This document shows positions 52,354 through 64,000 of a stretch of 64,000 bases of DNA, piece after piece. Every line of letters begins with the position of its first letter. Position 1 is the first letter of the stretch. The notes beneath the pieces are model-generated. The model was not told where the DNA came from. It saw only the letters and a program-made list of their open reading frames with translations, and did not search any database. Origin of the DNA: Artemia franciscana. Lineage: Eukaryota; Arthropoda; Branchiopoda; Anostraca; Artemiidae. The stretch covers positions 62,975,848 to 63,039,847 of the forward strand of contig NC_088866.1 in assembly GCF_032884065.1 (NCBI RefSeq), given 5' to 3'. The position numbers and the translations under genes were made by a program.

Positions 52354-54751
52354 TAGATATTGTCGGTGACAAACAAAGCTATACCTCTGGCTGTGCATAG
52401 TACTAAAGGCAAGAAATTTCGTTTTATGGCCGAAGGAATAGGTGATGATTCTGATTTTGAATCTAGCAGTTCTGAAAGTGATAATGAAGCAGGAGAGTCG
52501 TTGGCTGGTACTGTCGATGTTGCAGATAAAAGAGGTGGCGATACTAAACATAAAAGGAAGAAAGCAGGACCAAAACAGCGAGAAGTTGAAGGAGTAGCTG
52601 ATATTTCTGATACAGGATCGAGCAGTTCTGAAAGTGAACTAGAAGAGCTGGTGATCGGTACTGTTGGTGATGTAGACAAGCGGAAAACGGTGCTGGTTCT
52701 AAACGCAAAAGAACACAAGTGGCACCAAAAAGACGAAGCTTTGTATGCTTGTGGTAACAAAATGAAAAGCTGAAACACTTTGCAGTCAGATCACAATATG
52801 ACGACAAGACAGCATGGTGCAAATTCTACTGTAAAGCTCTGAAGGGGTCAAAATACAATATGGTTGTACACAGCCAGAGGGAGTGCCACAAAGAGAAGGT
52901 AAAGATGATGGAAGTCAGATGCCGCTTATTCCCCTTTTTGAGTCTACCTTGTACAAAAGGCTGGCTGCCTCTTTGTGCGAAATGCGCCTTGTGATATGGT
53001 TTGCTGCTGAGGATGTACCTTTTAAGAAAGCTGATTCCTTAACACCGGTTCTAAAGGTGTCTGTTTCAGACTCAAGTATTCTTTGTCAGGTGAAGCTTAA
53101 AAGAACAAAAGTAAAAGGAGTGATTCATGACGTTATGACTCCGCTTGAGTGTCAGACTTTAGCGGACCTTCTTACTAGAGCTCATTATTCACTCATAGTG
53201 GACGAAATAACAGACAAGAGTTCGGCAAAAGCGTTTGTCATGATCGCGAAGTATAAGCATCGTGCAACTCTTTTAGTGAAAGAGGAGCTCTTAGGCCTGT
53301 TAGAAGTGACTGATGCCTCAAGTGAGGGACAGAAAAAGTTAATACGAACTTACCTCAAAGACATTGGAGTTGCCGTCTCCAATCTGATAGGGATTGTATA
53401 TGATAATGCATCTGTAAGCAACGGGGTTCATGGTGGACTAGGTGCGTTGTTTCAGGAATCTTTACTACACCTTTTTATGCTTGGATGCACAGGCCATTCA
53501 CTTACGTTATGTGCTAGCTATGCATCCAAGTTTCTTCCGGACAAATTGAAACTTTTCCTGAAAGATTTTATAAGCTATGTTGCAGGGAGCCCAAAAATAA
53601 TCGCAGAGCTCAACCAGATACAAGAATTCTTCCAGTCTACACATTACAAATTGTTGCAGATTACCAATACCTGATGGATTTCTCTAGAGGCAGCTGTCAA
53701 ACGAGTTTTGAAAGTGAGGTCACTCCTGGTTACCTTTTTTGTGAAACAGTCGAAGGAACTCTCTGCAGACAATGTTTCAAATGATAAGGCATCCAAGATT
53801 CTAGCCTACATGAAAGAACCTACAACGAAGGCATATCTGTACTTTCTGGCTTTTGTGCTTGGTAAGGTAAATATCTTGAACGTACGTTTCCAGTCTGGTG
53901 ACACAATTATACACACTTTGATAACAAGCTTCATATCGACATTGAAAGTGATTATGAGATGCTCGTGAAACTAGAAATCCTGAATAGAAGTGATGCTTTT
54001 GAGTTGCCTCTTGAGCTTCGAAACTACAAAGATGTGTTGTGTGGTCCCAACACAGAAGCTTAAGCTTATCTGAATGAAGAAGGAGCATCTGGGAAAGCTG
54101 TTGAACAGTTTAAGCTTACGTGCTTGAGATTCTATGTTGAACTGGTGAAGCAGATGAGAAAGTGGGTCAATCATTAAGATAAGACGTTACAAGCTCTCGA
54201 GTACTTAGAACCGAAAGTTGCCGTGAATGGAACTGTTGAAACGATTAGTTCTTTGACCAGCGGATTTAGCAAACTCTTGGGAAAAAGTCAGAGCGAGATA
54301 GAGTCTGCTAGAGATACTCACAAAAACCAGTGGCTGACCCTGCCAGATTCCAAAAAAGAAATGATCCTGAAGTCTGGTGGTGAAGAGCTACTGTCCTCAC
54401 CATCTTATTCTTCGAAGCTCTTGTTAGATATGAAGAATCCCGACGGCACTCTCAAATTCTTTGAACTATCAAACTTTATGTTGAAATTATGCGCGTTACT
54501 TCACTCAAGTGCTGGTGCCAAAAGACAGTTTTCTCAACTAACAAACATTAAAACTAAGTTGCAAAATTGATTGGAAGTGAAAACTGAATTCTCTCATGCA
54601 TATAAAGCAGAGGGTTACTCATAGCGCTGCGTCGGTGGATCGGTGGCAGATTCCGCCGATATTACTTAACAACTTTTCGAGGTGGTACTGCAGGGCTGAC
54701 GAAAAGGATGAGCAAATAGAGAATGAGTCTGAACCTGACCTATTTGACTGA
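52354..54751 (+). pseudogene. hAT-family transposase pseudogene
   Basis: The N-terminal part (52360-52773) is acidic and serine-rich (DSDFESSSSESDNEAGES). A BED-like finger follows in another frame (WCKFYCKALKGSKYNMVVHS then QRECHKEK, about 52800-52900). The core frame (52883-53674) has LADLLTRAHYSLIVDEITDK with D107, IGIVYDNASVSNGVHGGLGA with D174, and MLGCTGHSLTLCASYASKFL, matching hAT catalytic-domain patterns. A TGA replaces the arginine of the usual RWxSLEAAVKR motif (53672). Further stops lie near 54061, 54176 and 54568, with frameshifts near 52900 and 53955. The C-terminal dimerisation region (FELSNFMLKLCALLHSSAGA, KRQFSQLTNIKTKL) is clear, and the frame ends ENESEPDLFD at 54749-54751. 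It would have cut and pasted its own element, and is now dead. Confidence 0.87.
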
Positions 54752-55844
54752 CCAATCAGAAAACCAAATAACTTAAATCAGATTGCAGTAGCCGAAGTTT
54801 TTTCTCTAAAATGGTTAGCCCCTAGAAATTGATTTTTTTTAAAGTGAAGCCTGAAGCTTTGAACAGATTTCTTGTACAGCAATTCTACATTAAAGTTCCC
54901 GTTCAAACTCTCACATCTTTGTAATTTTCTCCATTATTTCTTGAAAAACTTGGCCTTTTCTGAACTCAGGGTGTGGCTGGACCTCTGTATAACACTTTTG
55001 AATCAGAATCTGATTTATTCTGTATCTGCTCACTTTTCGTAAGTCTTCATAACATGAAATGCACCGTATGTGAAATCCAGCACAGCGTTTCCCTTATAAA
55101 GGTCTTTTCATGATGTCTAGGTTTTTCGGTTCGGTTCATCTTGAGCTGCGAAGATGGCAAAGGCCTAGCGCAAAATATTTCGGATTTGCTTAGACATTTT
55201 ATGTGCACCATTCTGATTTTGGTGAAAAAGATTTCGATTAAATAAGCCTTTCCATTATCTTTTACAGATTCCGTCGACCTCTTCTCAGAAGAAAGAGAGT
55301 AGGCAGAGAGAAACGGTCCTTGAAAAACCATAGCTATTCTTGACACCAAAAAGCCTTTTTCTTTGGTATTCTGTGCTTTTTCTTTTTTATTTCAACATTT
55401 GATTGAGCACATGTGATATTTGTCTTGTTACTATTTGCATAGAATTTGACATTTCTTTGTTTTTTGAAGAATAGATTAGCTTTATACAGACCAAGTGATA
55501 TTTGACAAGTCTTGTCATTATTTCTCTCCTTATCATGTTTGATCTCTTAGTTAATTGATCTCATGAATACATTAATGTTTGGATGAAATAACGTTGTGGT
55601 TGTGTATTTTTGCGAGAGCAGCGTTACCAAACGCGTTGGCGAAAGCCAGGTGAAAAGGATGTGAAGCACGTTCCAAGCCAAGCGCGATATAACTCGCTTT
55701 TCGATATCAGTCTGCGTGAAATGGTTGACAAAAATTTTGCAGTAGATCTGATATACTATTGAAGGGAAAAGGGGAGTGAGGGAAATTAAGCCGTTTCGGC
55801 AGCGACAGACATAGTATCTGTGGTCTGCTGGCGCAAATCTTTTA
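54752..55844. other. No recognisable feature (~1.1 kb)
   Basis: Ordinary AT-rich sequence. The minus-strand frame 55047-55349 has no domain. Possible hAT 3' flank. Confidence 0.5.
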
Positions 55845-56177
55845 AGCCCTGTCTTCATTATGGCGTTTCCCGGCCGAGACAGCTGGGGCGGCTCATAGTG
55901 AGGACAGGTTTTATCACCGTTTTCGCTTTCTCGCCGCATAGAGTAGACATTTTGGCTGAAAACGTAAAAATTAAACAACACATTTTGTCAGTCATCTTAG
56001 TTGTACTCCAACTTTTCTTTAAACCGCAAACGCAGATTCAACTTTGTAACACCGCAAACGCAGATTCAGAATCTTCCTTTGGAATTTTTTGCGAAAAACG
56101 ATGAAAATGAAAACTGTCGTGCAAAATGCGGCAAAGCCGGCTCTAGTGCCGGAAAACGCCATAATGAAGACAGGGCT
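55845..56177. mobile_element. MITE with TTA target duplication, PIF/Harbinger-like (333 bp)
   Basis: Terminal inverted repeats of about 30 bp: AGCCCTGTCTTCATTATGGC… at 55845 and the reverse complement ending …GCCATAATGAAGACAGGGCT at 56177. TTA flanks both ends (55842-55844 and 56178-56180). A three-base TTA/TAA duplication is typical of PIF/Harbinger elements. It is too short to encode a transposase, and overlapping frames are incidental. Confidence 0.75.
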
Positions 56178-58111
56178 TTACTGAGTTCTCGGAGGGAGAA
56201 TAAGTAGTACAACCGAAGGTTCGAGAGAACCTGAGAAATTGTACTGAATTCTTTTTCTTCTTCGCGTATTAGGCGATCTGAGGTTTTATATGGGATTTTA
56301 CTTATTTGAAGAACCGGTTTGCTTTTACTTGAAAAAAAGAACGTAAATCTGGCCCTGGACTTGTGAGAAAACCATTTAAAGCCTTTTTTGTCAAATTTTA
56401 AAGTATATTGGCTAATTTTCTAGGAGGACACTAAAAGTGTTCCTTTTTGCTGAATTTGACACTTTAGTTCAAAAATTTTTGGCAACCCTGTGTTGGTTTC
56501 CATTTTTTAAAACAAACTTAGGATTAATTGAATAGTTCTTGGTAACGAACCGTTAGTAAGGAGCAATGCAGCTCATTAGCAACGGTACTTCAAGAAACAG
56601 AGTCTTGATAATAATCAGAAGAATGTAATTTTGATGCTAATTCAAAAAATATAAAAGCTCCTTAAGTTTTATATTACCCATCAAAAGTTTCGAGCCTGAG
56701 AAAATTTAACCAATTTTTTAAAAAGACGACAAACACAACCAATACTTCAATTGATCTTAATGAAAGATACCCCTTCAGATTCAACATATGCAAAAACACT
56801 ACTATAGAGGTTTTAAGCTCCTATATACAAATGGTAGAACTGTGCATCTTTTGCTAGGAACTGCGGATGCACATTTATTTGTTTTTCTAGAGTGATCGTA
56901 TCAAACCGGTAATCCTAAAAGATTGAGATTTGATCGGGATCAAAAGTTTTAGTCCCCTTCATAAGTGACCAAAACACTGGAGGGAGCTAACCACTCCCCC
57001 ATGCCCCTTTTTTCCTCATAGTAGTCCGATCCAAATTTTTAGATAGTCATTTTATTCAGCCTAGTCGATAGATCTAATAATTTTCTCTTTCAAGATGGTT
57101 TGACCCCCCCCCCAAAGGGCTGCAAGCTATGAACTTTGCCCATTGTTCACGTATGCAGATATGAAGTATACAGACATCTTTCGGTTTTTTTTTTTCTGTG
57201 GGAGAGGGGTATGTTCTATAGGACAAGTTTTATGTTGGCAGGGAAGTTTTCGTGGGTGCACTCAGAGGTACTTATTACAAGGGGAGAAATTTGCCAGAAT
57301 TCATGTACAAAGTTACTCGTTTTCCTCGGGGGAAATTCTTCATGGTGAATTATTACCAGGAATAATTCTCCGTGGGGAAATTTTCTACAGTAAAAACTTT
57401 TCACTGGAGGAGGGTCCGGGAATATTTTCTCATAAGAGAATTTCCAGCATGAACTGGAAAAAGGTCAGAAATTAACTTAAATCAAACATTTTGAATGAGG
57501 GTATAATTAGAAAAAAACTATTTTCGCATGCTGACCAATGGTCTGCAGTGTGCAGGCACTGATCGTGAAATTCGCTGCCTTCAGCCGGGAGTGCAATGCG
57601 TGCTTGGAAGCAAATCATCCAGCGTCCGATACGTATTCTTCAGATTTCTCGAAGTAACCATTTACAGCTGGGTCAACTATGGCTGAGCTTACAAAGTAAC
57701 ACCATTGATCCCTGCTCCAAACAAAATAATCCAATAACATGCTATTGTTATTGACATGCTATTAACATGCTATTATTAGGAGAAGAGGTGGCGATTTCAA
57801 ATTTTTATGGGAAGACAATATTATTTGTGAAAACAATACGTACTCAGTCTTGGTCTTGGACTGGGGGATTCCATCGATATGCGAATAAAGTTGAAGCACA
57901 AAATAGATGACTTTGGTCTTTCTAAGAATACATTCTTTGCCATACCGATAATTTGATAATTGAAAATAATTGGAGTGAGCTGGACAATTAATCGAATTAT
58001 TTAGTTTTTAATATTTTTAACAATAACCATATTAACTCATAAATAAGATTCCTAGCTATTCAATGACATATTCAAATCTTTTCGATATCTACTTAGTAAC
58101 AAGATATTAGG
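56178..58111. other. No recognisable feature (~1.9 kb)
   Basis: Mostly unique sequence. Around 57256-57440 there are loosely repeated GGGGAAATT / AGAATT phrases that could be a degenerate tandem repeat. Short frames there show no domain. Confidence 0.5.
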
Positions 58112-58145
58112 GTTATGCTCTTGCATATATATATATATATATATA
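58112..58145. repeat. (TA)n microsatellite
   Basis: A short TA tract directly beside the Helitron CTAG end at 58146. Confidence 0.9.
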
Positions 58146-59572
58146 CTAGCTGTTGGGGTGGCGCTTCGCGCCACCCCAACACCTAGTTGGTGGGGGCGCT
58201 TCGCGCCCCCCCCAAGCCCCCCCGCGCGCGTAAGTCGTTACGCGCCATAATAGTTACGCGCCATTGTAGTTGTGTCCCTATGTCCCACCTGTGAATATAG
58301 ATAGATATATATATATGGTTTTAACTACGTAAAACTTGCGAATATACAACATTCTTTGCTGTCCCATTGTCTTTGCATATAAATAGATTGTCAGGTTTAC
58401 CGACTCTTGAACATGCAACATATAATGGTCCATGGGAAAACAATCTGTATTCAGATCTATACCTCATGATTCTAATGATTGCCCTTGAGCTTTGTTGATG
58501 GTTATTGCTAATCGACCATTCCATGTCCCGGTGTCCCGGTCGTCATTTACATCCCCCTGTTTCCCCCGGTGTCCCCGTTGTAGTTGTGTCCCGGTCGTCA
58601 TTTATATTCCCTGTGTCCCGGTCGTCATTTGTATCCCGGTGTCCCGGTCTGTATATACATTCGTTTTTTAGTTTTGTTTTTCTCCTTTATTTTTTTCCTT
58701 TTTTTTCTTTTTTAGCTTATTTAGATTTTTAGATTTTTTAGTTTTTTTATTAGTTTTTAGTTTGTTTTTTTCTTTTTAGTTTTTTTGTCCCGGTCGTCAT
58801 TTATATCCCCCTGTTTCCCCCGGTGTCCCCGTTGTAGTTGTGTCCCTGTGTCCCGGTTTTTAGTTCTTTTAGTTTTTACCTTTTTTAGTTTTTTTTTTAG
58901 TTTTTTAGATGAAAATTTTTTTTAGTTTTTTCCTTTTTTTCTTTTTAGTTTTTTATTGGTTTTTACCTTTATGTTAGCTTATTTTTCAGTTTTTTCCTTT
59001 TTTTTATTTTTTTTTTATTTTTTTTTTTTAGTTTTTTACCTTTTTTTAGTTTTTTTAGTTTTTTCAGTTTTTTTTTAGTTTTTTAGCTTTTTTACTTTTT
59101 TTATTAGTTTTTAGTTTTTTTGTAGTTTTTGCCTTTTTTAGTTTTTTCAGTTTTTTTTTAGTTTTTTATTGGTTTTTACCTTTTTTTAGCTTATTTTTCA
59201 GTTTTTTCCTTTTGTTTAGTTGTTTTTAGTTTTTAGTTTTTTTAGTTTTTAACCTTTTTTTTAGTTTTTTTAGTTTTTTAGCTTTTTTATTTTTTTTTAT
59301 TAGTTTTTAGTTTTTTTTTGCAGTTTTTGCCTTTTTTTTAGTTTTTTTAGTTTTTTAGCTTTTTTATTAGTTTTTAGTTTTTTTTGTAGTTTTTTGCCTT
59401 TTTTTAGTTTTTTTAGTTTTTTAGCTTTTTTATTTTTTTTATTAGTTTTTAGTTTTTTTTGTAGTTTTTGCCTTTTTTTAGTTTTTTCAGTTTTGACGTC
59501 ACCTGATCCAGTTTTTTCAGGTGACGTCACCTGATCCACGATCCACAGACAACTTATTTTTATATATATAGA
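58146..59572 (-). mobile_element. Non-autonomous A-rich Helitron (~1.43 kb)
   Basis: The 3' CTAG is at 58146-58149 with a perfect double hairpin, and the 5' end at 59572 with the CRE palindrome at 59518-59533. It includes a helicase-tail remnant reading [17 protein letters not shown] (about 58330-58420, where the exact frame is broken in other copies), motif VI remnant, two minisatellite blocks and T-rich arrays (58660-59500). Confidence 0.83.
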
Positions 59573-60137
59573 TAGTTTTTTTTTTTTACTTATGTCCTGG
59601 TCGTCATTTATACTCCCTGTGTCCCTGTGCTTTGTTGATTGCTAATCGAACATTCCTTTTGTCCTGGTCGCTTTCTCTTTGAGTGTCGTCATTTATTAGT
59701 TTTTTCCTTTTTTTTTTTTAGTTTTTTATTGGTTTTTACCTTTATTTTAGCTTATTTTTCAGTTTTTTCCTTTTTTTTAGTTTTTTTTTATTTTTTATTT
59801 TTTTTAGTTTTTTACCTTTTTTTAGTTTTTTTTTAGTTTTTTTAGTTTTTTAGCTTTTTTACTTTTTTTATTAGTTTTTAGTTTTTTTTTTGTAGTTTTT
59901 GCCTTTTTTTAGTTTTTTCAGTTTTTTTTTTAGTTTTTTATTGGTTTTTACCTTTATAGTTTTTTTAGTTTTTTAGCTTTTTTATTTTTTTTATTAGTTT
60001 TTAGTTTTTTTTGTAGTTTTTGCCTTTTTTTAGTTTTTTCAGTTTTGACGTCACCTGATCCAGTTTTTTCAGGTGACGTCACCTGACACATCCATCCACA
60101 CATCCACAGACAGACAACTTATTTTTATATATATAGA
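59573..60137 (-). mobile_element. Helitron 5' half in tandem with the previous element
   Basis: The 5' end is at 60137, the CRE palindrome at 60070-60085 and a T-rich array with the GTCGTCATTTAT marker at 59600-59700. It ends where the 5' end of 58146-59572 begins and has no 3' end of its own. Confidence 0.75.
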
Positions 60138-60144
60138 TAGATAG

Positions 60145-60545
60145 AAGATATAAAAATAAGTTGTCTGTGTGTGGATCTGTGTGTGGATCAGGTGACGTCA
60201 TGTTTGTCCGCATATGACGTCTGAATTATTTCACACTGATACAAAAGAAGAAAAAAACTAAAAAGAAAAAAAAACTAAAAAAGCTAAAAAACTAAAAAAA
60301 AACTAAAAAAAAGGTAAAAATCTAATAACTAAAAAAAAACTGAAAAAAATAAAAAAAGGCAAAAACTACAAAAAAAATAAAAACTAATAAAAAAACTAAA
60401 AAAGCTAAAAAACTAAAAAAACTAAAAAAAACTAAAAAAAAGGTAAAAAACTAAAAAAAACTAAAAACTAAAAAAGAAAAAAACTAAAAAAAAAGGAAAA
60501 AACTGAAAAATAAAAGAGAAAAAGAAAACTAAAAAAATATGAATA
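60145..60545 (+). mobile_element. Helitron 5' half, plus orientation
   Basis: GATATAAAAATAAGTTGTCTGTG starts about 8 bp from the opposing 5' end at 60137. One TGACGTCA lies at 60195, a CATATGACGTCTGAATTATT phrase follows, then an A-rich array. It is followed directly by another 5' end. Confidence 0.7.
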
Positions 60546-61747
60546 AATATATATAAAAATAAGTTGTTTGTGGGTTATGTCTGTCTGTCTGTCTGTCGAG
60601 TGACGTCGTGTTTGTCCGCATATGACGTCTGAATTATTTCACACTAATACAAAAGAAGAAAAAAAAACTAAAAAAGGTAAAAACTACAAAAAAAACTAAA
60701 AAGAAAAAAACTAAAAAAGCTAAAAAAACTAAAAAAAAAACTAAAAAAAGGTAAAAAACTAAAAACTAAAAAAAACTGAAAAAACTAAAAAAAAGGCAAA
60801 AACTAAAAAAAAACTAAAAACTAATAAAAAAAACTAAAAAAGCTAAAAAACTAAAAAAACTAAAAAACTAAAAAAAAGGTAAAAAACAAAAAAAAAACTA
60901 AAAACTAAAAAAGAAAAAACTAAAAAAAAAGGAAAAAACTGAAAAATAAGAGAAAAAGAAAACTAAAAAAATATTAATAAATATAAAAAATATAAATATA
61001 AATATAATATAAATTAGCAATCAACAAAGCACCGAGACACAAATGACGACCGGGACACAGGGAGTATAAGTGACGACCAGGACATAAGTAAAAAAAAAAA
61101 AACTAAAAAAACTAAAAAAAATGGTAAAAACTACAAAAAAAACTAAAAACTAATAAAAAAAACTAAAAAATCTAAAAAAGAAAAAAGGAAAAAAAATAAA
61201 GGAGAAAAACAAAACTAAAAAACGAATGTATATACAGACCGGGACACCGGGATACAAATGACGACCGGGACACAGGGAATATAAATGACGACCGGGACAC
61301 AGGGACACAACTACAATGGGGACGCCAGGGGGTACAGGGGGATATAAATGACGACCGGGACACCGGGACAAAGGAATATAAATGACGCCCGGGACACTCA
61401 AAGAGAAATCACAGACTGGAACACCGGGACACAAATGACGACCGGGACACAGGGAATATAAATGACGACCGGGGCACAGGGACATAACTACAAAGGGGAC
61501 GCCGGGGTGCACAGGGGGATATATAAATGACGATGGCGACTCAGGGAATGGTCGATTAGCAATCACCATCAACAAAGCTCAAGGGCAATCATTAGAATCA
61601 TGAGGTATAGATCTGAATACGGATTGTTTTCCCATGGACCATTATATGTTGCATGTTCAAGAGTCGGTAAACCTGAAAATCTATTTATATGCACAGACAA
61701 TGGGACAGCAAAGAATGTTGTATATTCGCAAGTTTTACGTAGTTAAA

Positions 61748-61960
<213 letters not shown>

Positions 61961-62090
61961 ATCTATATTCACAGGTGGGACATAGGGACACAACTACAAT
62001 GGCGCGTAACTAATATGGCGCGTAACGACTTACGCGCGCGGGGGGGGCTTGGGGGGGCGCGAAGCGCCCCCACCAACTAGGTGTTGGGGT

Positions 62091-62134
62091 GCATATATAA
62101 ACTGGGGTGCAACAGCACCCCAGTTTATATATGC
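62091..62134 (+). other. Long perfect hairpin at an atypical Helitron end
   Basis: GCATATATAAACTGGGGTGC, loop AACA, and its exact reverse complement (20-bp stem). Shortly after come CTAG at 62139, 62159 and 62177. It occupies the place of the normal 12-bp hairpin. Confidence 0.85.
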
Positions 62135-62180
62135 ACTACTAGCTATATATGCACCCTACTAGCTGGGGTGCAACAGCTAG

Positions 62181-62183
62181 TAC

Positions 62184-62258
<75 letters not shown>
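62181..62258. repeat. (TA)n microsatellite
   Basis: A TA tract between the atypical plus-strand end and the minus-strand CTAG at 62259, so two Helitron 3' ends face each other across it. Confidence 0.95.
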
Positions 62259-62259
<1 letters not shown>

Positions 62260-64000
62260 TAGCTGTTGGGGTGGCGCTTCGCGCCACCCCAACACCTAGT
62301 TGGTGGGGGCGCTTCGCGCCCCCCCCAAGCCCCCCCGCGCGCGTAAGTCGTTACGCGCCATAATAGTTACGCGCCATTGTAGTTGTGTCCCTATGTCCCA
62401 CCTGTGAATATAGATAGATATATATATATATATGGTTTTAACTACGTAAAACTTGCGAATATACAACATTCTTTGCTGTCCCATTGTCTTTGCATATAAA
62501 TAGATTGTCAGGTTTACCGACTCTTGAACATGCAACATATAATGGTCCATGGGAAAACAATCTGTATTCAGATCTATACCTCATGATTCTAATGATTGCC
62601 CTTGAGCTTTGTTGATGGTGATTGCTAATCGACCATTCCCTGTCCCGGTGTCCCGGTCGTCATTTACATCCCCCTGTTTCCCCCGGTGTCCCCGTTGTAG
62701 TTGTGTCCCTGTGTCCCGGTCGTCATTTATATTCCCTGTGTCCCGGGTCCCGGTCGTCATTTGTATCCCGGTGTCCCGGTCTGTATATACATTCGTTTTT
62801 TTAGTTTTGTTTTTCTCCTTTATTTTTTTCCTTTTTTTTTTCTTTTTTAGCTTATTTAGATTTTTAGATTTTTTAGTTTTTTTATTAGTTTTTAGTTTTT
62901 TTTTTCTTTTTAGTTTTTTTGTCCCGGTCGTCATTTATATCCCCCTGTTTCCCCCGGTGTCCCCGTTGTAGTTGTGTCCCTGTGTCCCGGTCGTCATTTA
63001 TATTCCCTGTGTCCCGGTCGTCATTTGTATTTTTTTCCTTTTTTTTTTCTTTTTTAGCTTATTTAGATTTTTAGATTTTTTAGTTTTTTTATTAGTTTTT
63101 AGTTTTTTTTTCTTTTTAGTTTTTTTGTCCCGGTCGTCATTTATATCCCCCTGTTTCCCCCGGGTCGTCATTTATACTCCCTGTGTCCCGGTGCTTTGTT
63201 GATTGCTAATCGAACATTCCTTTTGTCCTGGTCGCTTTCTCTTTGAGTGTCGTCATTTATTTTTTTCTTTTTTAGTTCTTTTAGTTTTTACCTTTTTTAG
63301 TTTTTTTTTGTTTTTAGTTTTTTTAGTTTTTTACCTTTTTTTAGTTTTTTTAGTTTTTTTTAGTTTTTTAGCTTTTTTATTTTTTTTATTAGTTTTTAGT
63401 TTTTTTGTAGTTTTTGCCTTTTTTTTAGTTTTTTTTAGTTTTTTAGCTTTTTTTATTAGTTTTTAGTTTTTTTTGTAGTTTTTGCCTTTTTTTAGTTTTT
63501 TTTAGTTTTTTAGCTTTTTTATTTTTTTTATTAGTTTTTAGTTTTTTTTTGTAGTTTTTTGCCTTTTTTTTCTCTTTGAGTGTCGTCATTTATTAGTTTT
63601 TTCCTTTTTTTTTTTAGTTTTTTATTGGTTTTTTACCTTTATTTTAGCTTATTTTTCAGTTTTTTCCTTTTTTTTTAGTTTTTTTTTATTTTTTATTTTT
63701 TTTAGTTTTTTTACCTTTTTTTAGTTTTTTTAGTTTTTTAGCTTTTTTACTTTTTTTATTAGTTTTTAGTTTTTTTTGTAGTTTTTGCCTTTTTTAGTTT
63801 TTTCAGTTTTTTTTTTAGTTTTTTATTGGTTTTTACCTTTATAGTTTTTTTTAGTTTTTTAGCTTTTTTATTTTTTTTTATTAGTTTTTAGTTTTTTTTG
63901 TAGTTTTTGCCTTTTTTTAGTTTTTTCAGTTTTGACGTCACCTGATCCAGTTTTTTCAGGTGACGTCACCTGACACATCCATCCATCCATCCATCCATCC
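62259..64000 (-). mobile_element. Non-autonomous A-rich Helitron, 5' end beyond the window
   Basis: The 3' CTAG is at 62259-62262 with a perfect double hairpin and a short (TA) tract (62415-62433). It carries motif VI remnant [14 protein letters not shown] (about 62590-62640), minisatellite (62640-62790), T-rich arrays with repeated marker blocks, and the CRE palindrome at 63957-63972. The window ends in its (GGAT)n run, roughly 40 bp before the expected 5' end. Confidence 0.82.

Noticed and set aside
52354..54751. Domesticated hAT-derived host gene
   Set aside because: Several stops and at least two frameshifts, including a stop in the conserved RWxSLEAAVKR motif, indicate decay rather than domestication.
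54752..58111. Host genes in the quieter region (frames at 55047, 55547, 55820, 57143)
   Set aside because: All are short and without domains. Those at 55820-56207 follow the MITE terminal repeats. I could not assemble convincing exons.

Overview
This is a repeat-dense, AT-rich window from an animal nuclear genome. The main evidence is eukaryotic mobile DNA: about twenty Helitron (rolling-circle transposon) ends, two decayed autonomous Helitrons with Rep HUH and PIF1-type helicase domains, a decayed hAT transposase, a MITE with PIF/Harbinger-like TTA target duplications, tRNA-like SINE heads, polyadenylation signals and intron/exon-like boundaries. An arthropod, possibly a crustacean, is my guess only. 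One 100-base run of N (37220-37319) marks a scaffold gap. I see no intact ordinary host gene.

The repeated unit is one Helitron family with a fixed layout. It has a 5' end TCTATATATATAAAAATAAGTTGTCTG, then a promoter-like block of TGACGTCA (CRE) palindromes and, where retained, a TATA-like TATTTAAG. Next comes either an N-terminal basic coil ORF or a long (CTAAAAAA)-type A-rich array, followed by a GACCGGGACAC minisatellite, a remnant of helicase motif VI ([12 protein letters not shown]) and an internal (TA)n tract. It ends in two consecutive hairpin+CTAG modules, with CTAG|T as the outer end. Many copies sit in the (TA)n tract of another copy, giving nested, head-to-head and tail-to-tail arrangements.

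Layout. 1-15063 is an imperfect giant inverted repeat: Helitrons outside, with an expanded ~65-bp minisatellite (4257-9640, inverted at 9841-12478) inside. 14816-24849 holds two same-strand decayed autonomous Helitrons separated by a 1.2-kb repeat (R1). 24850-28162 is internally deleted Helitron material with a captured exon-like segment, duplicated at 43890-45735. 28163-43886 is a dense pile of non-autonomous Helitrons with A-rich arrays, including a ~1.5-kb segment repeated at a 2240-bp offset. 45738-51982 has further Helitrons and two more R1 copies in inverted orientation. 52354-54751 is a hAT transposase pseudogene, 55845-56177 a MITE, and 56178-58111 looks featureless. 58146-64000 returns to nested Helitrons, one with a rearranged long-hairpin terminus.

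Functionally this looks like a transposon graveyard and nursery. The autonomous copies encoded the Rep/helicase that would have mobilised the short copies. Both copies in this window are visibly broken, so any current mobility would need a source elsewhere.
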